NCBI RefSeq assembly: GCF_001500045.1
Contig: NZ_LQIX01000005.1
Coordinates: 62,001-126,000, forward strand
Direction of reading: 5' to 3'
Length of the DNA: 64,000 bases
From: Mycobacterium sp. GA-1199
GTDB lineage: Bacteria > Actinomycetota > Actinomycetes > Mycobacteriales > Mycobacteriaceae
Shown here: positions 42,558-50,408 of the stretch, one piece after another
Layout of the letters: every line of letters starts with the position of its first letter
Numbering within the stretch: position 1 is the first letter of the stretch
The notes under the pieces: generated by a model
Seen by the model: the letters and a program-made list of their open reading frames with translations, nothing else
What the model was told of the DNA's origin: nothing
Databases searched by the model: none
Made by a program: the position numbers and the translations under genes

Positions 42558-45082
42558 TGCCGGCGCTGGACGAGTACACCATCGTTGACCTGTCGAGCGG
42601 AATCGCAGGCGCCTACGCCACCAAACTGCTCGCCGACGGCGGCGCCACCGTGATCAAAGTCGAGTCGCCGCAGGGCGATCCGCTGCGGAACTGGTCCGCG
42701 TCCGGTGCGCACATCGAGCCCGGCACCGACGGGGCACTGTTCAGCTTCCTGGCCTGCTCGAAACACAGCGTCGTCGTCGACCCGCAGCGCGCCGACGATC
42801 TCGAGGTGCTGCGCGCGCTGGTGCGGTCGGCCGATGCGGTGGTGTGGTCGCGCGGGTCGGAGGTGGCGGAGCTCGGCGAGTTCTCCCCGGCCGCGCTGGC
42901 GGACGCCTACGGTCACCTGACCGTCACCGCGATCACCCCGTTCGGGCTCGACGGACCCTGGGCCGACAAACCCGCCACCGAGTTCACGCTGCAGGCGTGG
43001 TCGGGCGGCGTGATCGGACTGGGCCGGGGCGCCCCGGATCGTGCGCCGCTGTTCGTCGCGGGCCAGATCGGGGAGTGGCTCGCGGGCGCGTACGCGGCCG
43101 CGGGCACGACGACGGCGGCATCGGGTCTGGTCGACGTCTCGATCCTCGAAGCCCAGATCCTCTGCCTGACTTACTATTCGGTGTCGTTCAACGACACGCT
43201 CGGGCGTCCGTTCCGCGACCGCCGCCGATTGACCGTCCCCGGTGTCGCGTCCGCGGCCGACGGGCTGGTGGCGTTGGGGTGCGGCACCGCGCAACAGTGG
43301 TTCGACCTGTGCGCGATGGTCGGCCACGACGAGTGGATCGACGAGGGCGGCGATCTGTCGATCACCGAACAGGCCAACATCCACGCCGAGCAGATCTACG
43401 AGTGGGTGCGCGAGAACCGCGTCGAGGACATCCTCGAGCTATCCAGCGCGTTTCGGATTCCGAATGCACCCGTCGGAAACGGCGCCACCGTCACCGGTTT
43501 CGACCAGTTCGTCGAACGCGGCACGTTCGTCACCAATCCGCGCGACGGCTTCACCCAGCCCGGGCCGCCGTACCGCACCACACCGTCGCTGCTGCGCGAG
43601 CCACAGCCCGCGCCCCGGCTCGGCGAGCACACCGATCTGTACCGTTCGCGAACGGTACAACAGGGTCGCGATTGCGCCGGGGACGCGACCCTGGGGTTGG
43701 TTTCGCGAACGGTACAACAGGGTCGTGATTTCGCCGGGGACGCGACCCTGGGGTTGGTTTCGCGAACGGTACAACAGGGTCGCGATTCCGCCGGGGATAC
43801 GACCCTGGGGTTGGTTTCGCGAACACCGTTCGAGGGGCTACGGGTGCTCGATATGACGAGCTTCTGGGCCGGCCCGTCGTGCACCCACATGCTGGCCTTA
43901 CTGGGCGCCGAGGTGATCCACATCGAATCGGCGGCGCGACCCGACGGCACGCGGCTCATCGCCGGGGTGCCGATCACCGAGGAGCAGTGGTGGGAACGAT
44001 CGCCGATTTTCTCCGGCCTGAACACCAACAAGAAGAGCGTCACGCTCGACATCCGGACGGAGCGCGGCGTCGAACTGCTGCGCCGGCTGATCACGACCTG
44101 CGACGTCGTCGTCGAGAACTACACCCCGCGCGTGCTCGATCAGATCGGTCTGGACTTCGATGCCGTGCACCGGCTGCGCCCCGACGCGATCGTGATGCGC
44201 ATGCCGGGCTTCGGGCTCGACGGGCCGTGGCGCGACAAGCCCGCGTTCGCCTACGTGATCGAGGACTGTTCCGGAATCACCTGGCTGACCGGCCATCCCG
44301 ATCAGAATCCGGTCGAGCCGTACTCTGTCGGCGACCCCAACGCCGGTGTGCACGGCCTCAACGCTCTGGTACTCGCGCTGGCGCACCGGCGGCGGACCGG
44401 GCAGGGGGTACGGATCGAGGCCGCGATGGTCGACGCCGCGCTCAACGTCGCCGCCGAGCAGGTCATCGAATACTCGGCCTACGGGAATCTGCTGCAGCGG
44501 CAGGGCAACCGGGGTCCGGCCGCCGCGCCGCAGAACCTGTACCGCACCAGTGAACTCGACGAGTTCGGCCGCCCGGACGACTGGGTCGCCATCGCGGTGG
44601 CCACCGACGAGCAGTGGGCCGGCCTGGTCCACGCCCTCGGCTGCCCGGCGTGGGCGACCGACGAGATGGCCACGGTCGACGGGCGCCGCCGCCACCACGA
44701 CGCCATCGACGAGCACCTCGGCGCCTGGTGCGCCGGGCGCACCGGTGACGAGATCGTCGAAACGCTCTGGGCGGCAGGTGTTCCGGTGGCCAAGGTGATG
44801 CAACCGCACCGTCTCGGCGACCTTCCGCAGCTGGTGTACCGCGGCTTCTACGAGGAGGTCGACCATCCGGTCAACCCTCCGGCGCGGCACAGCACGCTGC
44901 CCATGCGCCTCGCGTCGGTGCGCAGCTTCCACCACAGCCCCGCACCGCTGCTGGGACAGCACAACCGCGAGGTCCTCACCGGTCTCGGGCTCAGCGAGGA
45001 CGAGATCGCGGAACTGGAGGAGCAGGGGGTCATCGGATCGGCTCCCGCGGGTCTCACCATTCGCACGACCAAAACTGGTTGA
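42557..45082 (+). CDS. Fused double CaiB/BaiF (type III) CoA-transferase with a repeat-containing linker
   Basis: This 841-residue protein holds two type III CoA-transferase domains. The first (about 1-360) starts VDLSSGIAGAYATKLLADGGATV. The second (about 425-830) starts VLDMTSFWAGPSCTHMLALLGAEV and contains NTNKKSVTLDI. The second has the expected catalytic Asp region, YSVGDPNAGVHG. The first has VAGQIGEWLAG at the matching place and seems to lack the Asp. The linker is made of three in-frame 19-residue repeats (RTVQQGRDxAGDxTLGLVS), encoded by three 57-bp DNA repeats at 43647-43817. Many relatives are two separate chains, so this may be a fusion of a catalytic and a structural half. The start is GTG 42557 (TAGTG overlap). 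Confidence 0.85.
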   Translation: MPALDEYTIVDLSSGIAGAYATKLLADGGATVIKVESPQGDPLRNWSASGAHIEPGTDGALFSFLACSKHSVVVDPQRADDLEVLRALVRSADAVVWSRGSEVAELGEFSPAALADAYGHLTVTAITPFGLDGPWADKPATEFTLQAWSGGVIGLGRGAPDRAPLFVAGQIGEWLAGAYAAAGTTTAASGLVDVSILEAQILCLTYYSVSFNDTLGRPFRDRRRLTVPGVASAADGLVALGCGTAQQWFDLCAMVGHDEWIDEGGDLSITEQANIHAEQIYEWVRENRVEDILELSSAFRIPNAPVGNGATVTGFDQFVERGTFVTNPRDGFTQPGPPYRTTPSLLREPQPAPRLGEHTDLYRSRTVQQGRDCAGDATLGLVSRTVQQGRDFAGDATLGLVSRTVQQGRDSAGDTTLGLVSRTPFEGLRVLDMTSFWAGPSCTHMLALLGAEVIHIESAARPDGTRLIAGVPITEEQWWERSPIFSGLNTNKKSVTLDIRTERGVELLRRLITTCDVVVENYTPRVLDQIGLDFDAVHRLRPDAIVMRMPGFGLDGPWRDKPAFAYVIEDCSGITWLTGHPDQNPVEPYSVGDPNAGVHGLNALVLALAHRRRTGQGVRIEAAMVDAALNVAAEQVIEYSAYGNLLQRQGNRGPAAAPQNLYRTSELDEFGRPDDWVAIAVATDEQWAGLVHALGCPAWATDEMATVDGRRRHHDAIDEHLGAWCAGRTGDEIVETLWAAGVPVAKVMQPHRLGDLPQLVYRGFYEEVDHPVNPPARHSTLPMRLASVRSFHHSPAPLLGQHNREVLTGLGLSEDEIAELEEQGVIGSAPAGLTIRTTKTG
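43647..43817. repeat. Three tandem 57-bp repeats (MIRU/VNTR-like) inside a coding region
   Basis: Copies 43647-43703, 43704-43760 and 43761-43817 differ at only a few positions. Each has a potential hairpin CAGGGTCGCG/CGCGACCCTG, disrupted in copy 3. A 16-bp palindrome ACCGTTCGCGAACGGT (43641-43656) overlaps the left end, and a partial unit CGCGAAC follows on the right. As 57 is divisible by three, copy-number change would keep the reading frame. The size and structure are like mycobacterial interspersed repetitive units. Confidence 0.9.
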
Positions 45083-45090
45083 CTCGACCC

Positions 45091-45900
45091 GTGGCAATCG
45101 ATCCGTCGAGCATCCTGCTGACCGGGCGCGTCGCGGTCGTCACGGGCGGCGGCGCCGGTATCGGCAAGGGAATCGCCGAAGGGCTCGCCGCCTTCGGGGC
45201 GTCCGTCGCGATCTGGGAGCGCGACCCCGACACCTGCGCCGCGACCGCCGAAAGTATCGGCGCGCTGGGTCTCGTCACCGATGTGCGTGACAGCGCGCAG
45301 GTGGACACCGCCCTCGAGTCCACCGTCGGCGAGCTCGGCGAGGTGTCGATTCTGGTGAACAACGCCGGTGGGGTGTTCAACTCGCCGATGCTCGAGACGA
45401 CGGAGAACGGCTGGGATGCGCTGTACAAGGCCAACCTCCGTCACGTGCTGCTGTGCACCCAGCGGGTGGCACGCCGTCTCGTGGCGGCGGGCAGCCCCGG
45501 CAGCGTGATCAACGTGACGTCCATCGAGGGTGTGCGCGCCGCACCGGGATACGCCGCATACGCCGCGGCCAAGGCCGGCGTCATCAACTACACGCAGACC
45601 GCGGCGTTCGAATTGTCGCCGCACGGCATCCGGGTCAACGCGCTCGCCCCGGACCTCACCCTGACCGAGGGGCTGATGCAGATCTGCGGCGGGACGTTGA
45701 ACCCCGACATCGCCCCAGGCATACCGATGGGCCGACCGGGTCACGTCGACGAGATTGCGTCGGCCGCAGTATTTCTGGCCTCCGACATGTCAAGCTACAT
45801 CACCGGCCAGACGCTCCACGTCGACGGCGGGACCCACGCGGCGGGCGGCTGGTATCACCACCCGCAGACGGGCCGCCCGATACTCGGCCCGCCGGGGTGA
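45091..45900 (+). CDS. Short-chain dehydrogenase/reductase
   Basis: This 269-residue SDR has TGGGAGIG (about 18-25), an acidic residue after beta-2 in IWERDPD, NNAGGVFN (about 88-95), the catalytic Ser in NVTSIEG and Tyr/Lys in AYAAAKAG. The tail HAAGGWYHHPQTGRPILGPPG after the usual VDGGT is a small extension. GTG 45091 is preferred, although a TTG at 45079 overlaps the CoA-transferase stop. It is the last gene of the long plus-strand run and is followed immediately by a strong hairpin. Its likely role is oxidation of a hydroxyacyl-CoA or alcohol intermediate. Confidence 0.86.
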   Translation: MAIDPSSILLTGRVAVVTGGGAGIGKGIAEGLAAFGASVAIWERDPDTCAATAESIGALGLVTDVRDSAQVDTALESTVGELGEVSILVNNAGGVFNSPMLETTENGWDALYKANLRHVLLCTQRVARRLVAAGSPGSVINVTSIEGVRAAPGYAAYAAAKAGVINYTQTAAFELSPHGIRVNALAPDLTLTEGLMQICGGTLNPDIAPGIPMGRPGHVDEIASAAVFLASDMSSYITGQTLHVDGGTHAAGGWYHHPQTGRPILGPPG

Positions 45901-45950
45901 TTTCGGTGTCGAAACGGTCGCTGCCGTGCGCGACTGTTTGGACACCGAAA
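45901..45950. terminator. Strong bidirectional hairpin terminator at the end of the 20-kb run
   Basis: The arms 45901-45921 and 45930-45950 form a 21-bp stem. TTTCGGTGTC/GACACCGAAA pairs perfectly at the base, with only one mismatch and one G-U pair further in, around an 8-base loop. It starts directly after the stop of the plus-strand SDR and ends 9 bases before the convergent SDR's end. It lacks a clear U-run, as is usual in mycobacteria, but is well placed to end both transcripts. Confidence 0.7.
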
Positions 45951-45959
45951 CCGCCGGCG

Positions 45960-46796
45960 TCAGTGGGTCCAGCCGGCGGCAGCTTGGTCGTCGAAGGTGC
46001 GGTCGATGCGCTCGAAGCGACGGCGGATCGAACCGCGAGCCGCGCTGTGCGGCAACACGTAGAGCCGGTTGGCCAGTACCGCCTCAGCGGTGAGCCGGGC
46101 GACGTCGCCGGCCTGGACCAGCGGGTCGGTGGGCTCCAACAACATTTGTGAACCGTCGGCCGACGACGACGTGGCCGGTCCGTACTCGGAGCTCCGCACA
46201 CGCTCGCTGCTGTTCACCAGATCGGTCTCCACGATCATCGGACACAGCACCGATACCCCGATCCCGTTGGCGCGCACCTCGCGGGATAACGTCTCGGCCA
46301 GTGCGACGACGCCGTACTTGGCAACGCAGTACGGGCCGAGCCCGACGTTCGGAATCAGCCCCGCGAATGAAGCCGTGAAGATGATGTGGCTCTCGGCCTC
46401 CTGGGCGATCAACCGCGGCAAGAACGCCTCGACGCCGTGGATCGGCCCCCACAAGTCCACGTCGATCACGAAACGCCAGTCGTCGTGGCTGGCTTCCGAG
46501 ATCGGCCCGGCGAACCCGATCCCGGCGTTGTTGAACACCACATGCACGGCGCCGAAGACCCGAAAAGCTTCATCGGCCAACGCGACGACCTCGTCGAGTT
46601 TGCGGACGTCGCACACCACGCCGTGAGCGTCGACGCCGTCAGAGCGCAGCCTCGCGACCGCCTCATCCAACGCCGAGCGGTTGATATCGGCCAACATGAT
46701 GCGCGCCCCGCGCCGGGCGAACTCTTGCGCGGCGGCGAAACCGATACCGCTTGCGCCGCCGGTGATGACCGCTGCGCGGTCGTTGAACGTCTCCAC
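45960..46796 (-). CDS. Short-chain dehydrogenase/reductase
   Basis: This 278-residue classical SDR has TGGASGIG (about 12-19), ADIN after beta-2 (NAD-type), FNNAGIGFAG (about 88-97), the catalytic Ser region FTASFAGL and GPYCVAKYG with Tyr/Lys. The C-terminal region after residue 200 (EYGPATSSSADGSQMLLEP...) is longer than minimal and resembles mycobacterial SDRs with a C-terminal helix pair. The GTG start at 46796 lies 18 bp after the epimerase-like gene on the same strand, so the two form an operon transcribed away from the acyltransferase gene. The substrate is unknown. Confidence 0.85.
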   Translation of the reverse strand: METFNDRAAVITGGASGIGFAAAQEFARRGARIMLADINRSALDEAVARLRSDGVDAHGVVCDVRKLDEVVALADEAFRVFGAVHVVFNNAGIGFAGPISEASHDDWRFVIDVDLWGPIHGVEAFLPRLIAQEAESHIIFTASFAGLIPNVGLGPYCVAKYGVVALAETLSREVRANGIGVSVLCPMIVETDLVNSSERVRSSEYGPATSSSADGSQMLLEPTDPLVQAGDVARLTAEAVLANRLYVLPHSAARGSIRRRFERIDRTFDDQAAAGWTH

Positions 46797-46814
46797 CCGC
46801 CGAAGACTAGGCGG

Positions 46815-47897
46815 TCAGGTCAGATCGCGGGGTCGATCCCACGCCGGCTCGCCCAGCCGGGCGCGGATCGCCGCCCACGGGTCCGCGTACTTGCCGGGTG
46901 TGTTGCGGTATGCGCCCCGACGCGCGAGGAGCGCGCGCAAGAGCGGGGCAACAGGCCTCAGCAGTCGCATCGCGTACCGCGTCCAGCCCGCGTTGGCCGC
47001 GGCCTCGGCTTTCATGTCGGGCCACGAATAATGCTGGAACCGCAGCGCTTCCTGCGCACGCGTCGTGTCCATCCAATCGGTGACGAACCACGTGTCGTCC
47101 CGCTCCGGGTCGCCGGGTCTGCCGGGCGGCAGCACCCCGGGCAGGCCTCGGGCCGCCGCCAGCGCCGCGCCCACGTCGCCCTGGCGGATCCGGTGCGAGT
47201 CGTCACCGGCGATCAGCAGGATCTCCCCGACGACGTCGGCGGTGGTCGCCGCGGCGAAGGCCCACGCGACATCGCGGACGTCGACGGTGTGCAATCGGCC
47301 GTCGGTCGGAAGGAGGCTCTCGAAGTACAGTGCGTCGGCGCTCATCGGCATCGCGTTGGGATCGGTGCTCAACACACCACCGAGACGCAGCACCACCCAC
47401 GGCAGTTTCGAGGCCCGCACGATCGCCTCGGCCTCCGCCTTGGTGCCGCTGTACAGATCGCACGGCCGCATCGGGTCATCGGCCCGTACGGGTGCGGCCG
47501 TCGTGTGGGGGTTGCGCGCACCGTAGACCGCGTTGCTCGACGCCTGCACGAAGCGCGGCGGCGTCGGCTGCTGTTCGGCGATGCGCACCAGCGTGGCGGT
47601 GGCCTCGACGTTGACGCGCCGGGCGAGGCCGGGGTTCTTGTAGATCGGCGGCGGGATCACGGCGGCCAGATGGATGATCGCCTCGGGCGCGATGTCGGCG
47701 ACAAGTCGCTGCACCTGAGCCTCGTCGGTCAGGTCGGTCCATCGCACCGAGACGCCCCGCGGCAGCTTCGCCTGTGCTTTCCTGTTCGCGGGTGTGTCCA
47801 GGTCGGCCACCACCACCGAGCGTCCGAGTTCCGCGAGCCTGCGCGCGGTCGCCGACCCCACCAGGCCGAAGCCGCCGGTCACCAATACCGCCGCCAT
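46815..47897 (-). CDS. NAD-dependent epimerase/dehydratase, 3-beta-HSD-like
   Basis: This 360-residue extended SDR has VTGGFGLVG (about 6-14) at the N-terminus, ADLD after beta-2, IIHLAAVIPPP (about 74-84), the catalytic SSNAVYG and YSGTKAEAE with Tyr-x3-Lys, and DVRDVAWAF later. It belongs to the broad epimerase/3-beta-hydroxysteroid dehydrogenase group and may act on a sugar nucleotide or, more fitting here, a hydroxylated ring compound. ATG 47897 diverges from the acyltransferase gene over 93 bp that contain a third copy of the promoter element seen at 7596 and 7705. Confidence 0.82.
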   Translation of the reverse strand: MAAVLVTGGFGLVGSATARRLAELGRSVVVADLDTPANRKAQAKLPRGVSVRWTDLTDEAQVQRLVADIAPEAIIHLAAVIPPPIYKNPGLARRVNVEATATLVRIAEQQPTPPRFVQASSNAVYGARNPHTTAAPVRADDPMRPCDLYSGTKAEAEAIVRASKLPWVVLRLGGVLSTDPNAMPMSADALYFESLLPTDGRLHTVDVRDVAWAFAAATTADVVGEILLIAGDDSHRIRQGDVGAALAAARGLPGVLPPGRPGDPERDDTWFVTDWMDTTRAQEALRFQHYSWPDMKAEAAANAGWTRYAMRLLRPVAPLLRALLARRGAYRNTPGKYADPWAAIRARLGEPAWDRPRDLT

Positions 47898-47912
47898 CCT
47901 GCCTCCACCTGC

Positions 47913-47942
47913 GAATATGACATTCTCTTTTTACGAAAGTAG
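47913..47942. promoter_or_regulatory. Third copy of the extended promoter element
   Basis: In the 93-bp gap between divergent genes this copy keeps 16 of the 18 core bases (TTCTCnTTTTACGnAAGT) of the 7596 copy, and 20 of 30 overall. ATGACA followed 17 bases later by TAGCAT is a fair sigma-A-type promoter reading toward the acyltransferase gene. A degenerate ATTCTC palindrome half-site is included. Confidence 0.5.
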
Positions 47943-47990
47943 CATGTTCAGGTCTAGGGGAGGGGCGGCGCGGGGTATGACAGGTACGCC

Positions 47991-48797
47991 ATGAACAGCA
48001 ATGGGGCGCAGAAGCCGGAAGTCGCCAAGTGGGACCCGGCGTTCACCCGCGGCATCGTCAACACGGTCGGCCCGCTCATCCGGCGGTACTTCCGCGCTGA
48101 AGTGCGCGACGTCGACGCCATGCCGGCTGCCGGTGGGGCGCTGTTGGTGTCCAACCACTCGGGCGGCATGCTGACGCCGGACGTGCTGATCTTCGCGCCC
48201 GCCTTCTACGAGAAGTTCGGCTTCGACCGCCCCGTGTACACGCTTGGGCACGACGCCATATTCGTCGGGCCGGTCGGCACGTTGCTGCGGCGCGCGGGCG
48301 TCATCGGGGCCAATCGGGAGAACGCCGCGAAGGCCTTGCGTGAAGGCGCGGTGGTCCTGGTGTTCCCCGGCGGGGATTACGACTCGTACCGGCCGACGTT
48401 CAGCGAGAACGTGATCGACTTCGCCGGCCGTACGGGCTACGTCCGGACCGCGATCGAGGCCGGCGTCCCGATCGTGCCGATGGTCTCGGTCGGCGCTCAG
48501 GAGACGCAGCTGTTTCTCGCGCGGGGGGACTCGATCGCCCGGCGCATCGGCCTCAAGCGGCTGCGCGCCGAGATCCTGCCGATCAGCGTCGGATTCCCGT
48601 TCGGGGTGTCGGTGTTCTTCCCGCCGAACCTTCCGTTGCCCGCCAAGATCACCACGCGGGTGTTGCCGCCGATTGATGTTCTCGAGCAGTTCGGGGAGGA
48701 CCCGGACGTGAAGGAGGTCGACGAGTACGTGCGCTCGGTGATGCAGGCCGCGCTCGACGAGCTGGCCGCCGAACGCCGATTCCCGGTGTTGGGCTGA
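47991..48797 (+). CDS. PlsC-like lysophospholipid/glycerophosphate acyltransferase
   Basis: This 268-residue acyltransferase has SNHSGGMLTPDVLIF (about 54-68) as active-site His/Asp motif, with wider spacing than the classic HxxxxD, as in the Rv1428c-like mycobacterial subgroup. VFPGGDYDSYRPTFSEN (about 124-140) is the substrate-binding motif, and PIVPMVSVGAQE the third. There is no membrane segment longer than a short amphipathic stretch, so it is likely peripheral. It transfers acyl groups to a glycerolipid or alcohol. It is followed after three bases by the FadD12-like gene, which can provide acyl-CoA. The same gene set sits around fadD12 in M. tuberculosis, as I recall it. Confidence 0.83.
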   Translation: MNSNGAQKPEVAKWDPAFTRGIVNTVGPLIRRYFRAEVRDVDAMPAAGGALLVSNHSGGMLTPDVLIFAPAFYEKFGFDRPVYTLGHDAIFVGPVGTLLRRAGVIGANRENAAKALREGAVVLVFPGGDYDSYRPTFSENVIDFAGRTGYVRTAIEAGVPIVPMVSVGAQETQLFLARGDSIARRIGLKRLRAEILPISVGFPFGVSVFFPPNLPLPAKITTRVLPPIDVLEQFGEDPDVKEVDEYVRSVMQAALDELAAERRFPVLG

Positions 48798-48800
48798 GAG

Positions 48801-50408
48801 ATGGCCGACGTTGTGGGACTCGTGCAGACGCTGTGGCGGGCGGGCCTGATCGCGCCGCTGCGCCCCGACAAATACGTGCGGATGGGTGCGGCGATGCGCC
48901 GCGTGGGCATGACGGCGACGGTCGGTTTCGCCGCGGCCGCGCAGCGCTGCCCCGACCGTCCCGGGCTCGTCGATGAACGCGGCACCCTGACCTTCAAGCA
49001 GATCGACGATCGCTGCGACGCGGTGGCCACGGCGCTGCAGAACCTTCCCGGCGGCACGCCGAAAACCGTTGCCGTGATGTGCCGCAACCATCGCGGGTTC
49101 ATCGAGTCGTTGGTGGCATCGAACCGGATGGGCGCCGACGTCTTGCTGCTGAACACCTCGTTCGCGGGACCGGCGCTGGCCGAGGTGGTCGATCGGGAAG
49201 GTGCCGACGTCGTCATCTACGACGAGGAGTTCTCCGGGATCGTCGAGCAGGCCATGGCAGACAAGCCGGACGCGACGCGCATCCTCGCCTGGACCGACAA
49301 AGCCACCGACGGCCCGACGCTCGATCGGCTCATCGAAGCCAATCTCGGCAAGCGGCCCGCCCCGGCCGAACGCAAGAGCGACATCATCTTGCTGACGTCG
49401 GGCACCACCGGGACCCCGAAGGGCGCCAAACGCGGTGAAGGCAGCGGCGGCGCAGGCGATCTCAAGGCGGTTCTGGACCGGACGCCGTGGCGCGCCGAAG
49501 AGGCGACCGTCATCGTCGCGCCGATGTTCCACGCGTGGGGCTTTTCGCAGTTGCTGTTCTCCGCGCTGCTGGCCTGCACCATCGTCACGCGGCGCAAATT
49601 CGACCCGGAGGCGACGCTGGAGTTGATCGACCGCTACAAGGCGACCGGCCTGGTCGTGGTACCGGTGATGTTCGACCGGATCATGGACCTGCCGGACGAG
49701 GTGTTGAATCGCTACAGCGGCAAGTCACTTCGCTTCGCAACGGCCTCGGGTTCCCGGATGCGTCCCGATGTGGTGATCAAGTTCATGGACCGGTTCGGCG
49801 ACGTCATCTACAACAACTACAACGCCACAGAGGCGGGGATGATCGCCACCGCAACGCCGTCGGACCTGCGAGCGGCGCCCGACACGGCAGGAACCGCCGC
49901 CGATGGCACCGAGATCCGCATCTATGACGCGGATTTCAACGAACTTCCCACCGGGCAGACCGGTCAGATCTTCGTCCGCAGCGGCACATTGTTCGACGGA
50001 TACACCTCCGGCAAGACCAAGGACTTCCACGACGGGTTCATGGCGTCGGGGGATGTCGGTTACCTCGACGAGGCCGGTCGGTTGTTCGTGGTCGGCCGCG
50101 ACGACGAGATGATCGTCTCGGGCGGTGAGAACGTCTACCCGATCGAGGTCGAGAAGACGCTGGGCCAACACTCCGACGTCAAGGAGGCGGTGGTGCTGGG
50201 CGTCGACGACGAGCAGTACGGTCAGCGCCTCGTCGCCTTCGTCGTGCTGAACGACGGTGGAAGCGCCAGCCCCGACGACCTCAAGCAGCACGTCCGCGAC
50301 AACCTCGCCAACTACAAGGTGCCGCGGCAGATCACGGTCCTCGACGAACTGCCGCGCGGCAGCACCGGCAAGGTGGCGCGGAAGGACCTTCTAGACCGCG
50401 TCGACTAG
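48801..50408 (+). CDS. fadD12: Long-chain acyl-CoA synthetase, FadD12-like
   Basis: This 535-residue ANL ligase has ILLTSGTTGTPKGAKRGEGSG (about 195-215) as core motif, PMFHAWGF, YNATEAGM as adenylate motif, ASGDVGYLDEAGRL and the hinge GRDDEMIVSGGENVYP, with C-terminal GSTGKVARKDLL carrying the Lys. The N-terminal RPDKYVRMGAAMRRVGMT segment and the acyltransferase/WS-DGAT neighbours match what I recall of M. tuberculosis FadD12 (Rv1427c). It makes long-chain acyl-CoA for complex lipid assembly. ATG 48801 lies three bases after the acyltransferase stop. Its last four bases overlap the convergent WS/DGAT gene. The symbol is by similarity and synteny. Confidence 0.82.
   Translation: MADVVGLVQTLWRAGLIAPLRPDKYVRMGAAMRRVGMTATVGFAAAAQRCPDRPGLVDERGTLTFKQIDDRCDAVATALQNLPGGTPKTVAVMCRNHRGFIESLVASNRMGADVLLLNTSFAGPALAEVVDREGADVVIYDEEFSGIVEQAMADKPDATRILAWTDKATDGPTLDRLIEANLGKRPAPAERKSDIILLTSGTTGTPKGAKRGEGSGGAGDLKAVLDRTPWRAEEATVIVAPMFHAWGFSQLLFSALLACTIVTRRKFDPEATLELIDRYKATGLVVVPVMFDRIMDLPDEVLNRYSGKSLRFATASGSRMRPDVVIKFMDRFGDVIYNNYNATEAGMIATATPSDLRAAPDTAGTAADGTEIRIYDADFNELPTGQTGQIFVRSGTLFDGYTSGKTKDFHDGFMASGDVGYLDEAGRLFVVGRDDEMIVSGGENVYPIEVEKTLGQHSDVKEAVVLGVDDEQYGQRLVAFVVLNDGGSASPDDLKQHVRDNLANYKVPRQITVLDELPRGSTGKVARKDLLDRVD

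Noticed and set aside
43647-43817. Possible CRISPR array
   Set aside because: The 57-bp units are directly adjacent with no spacers and are in frame inside a gene; no cas genes are present.
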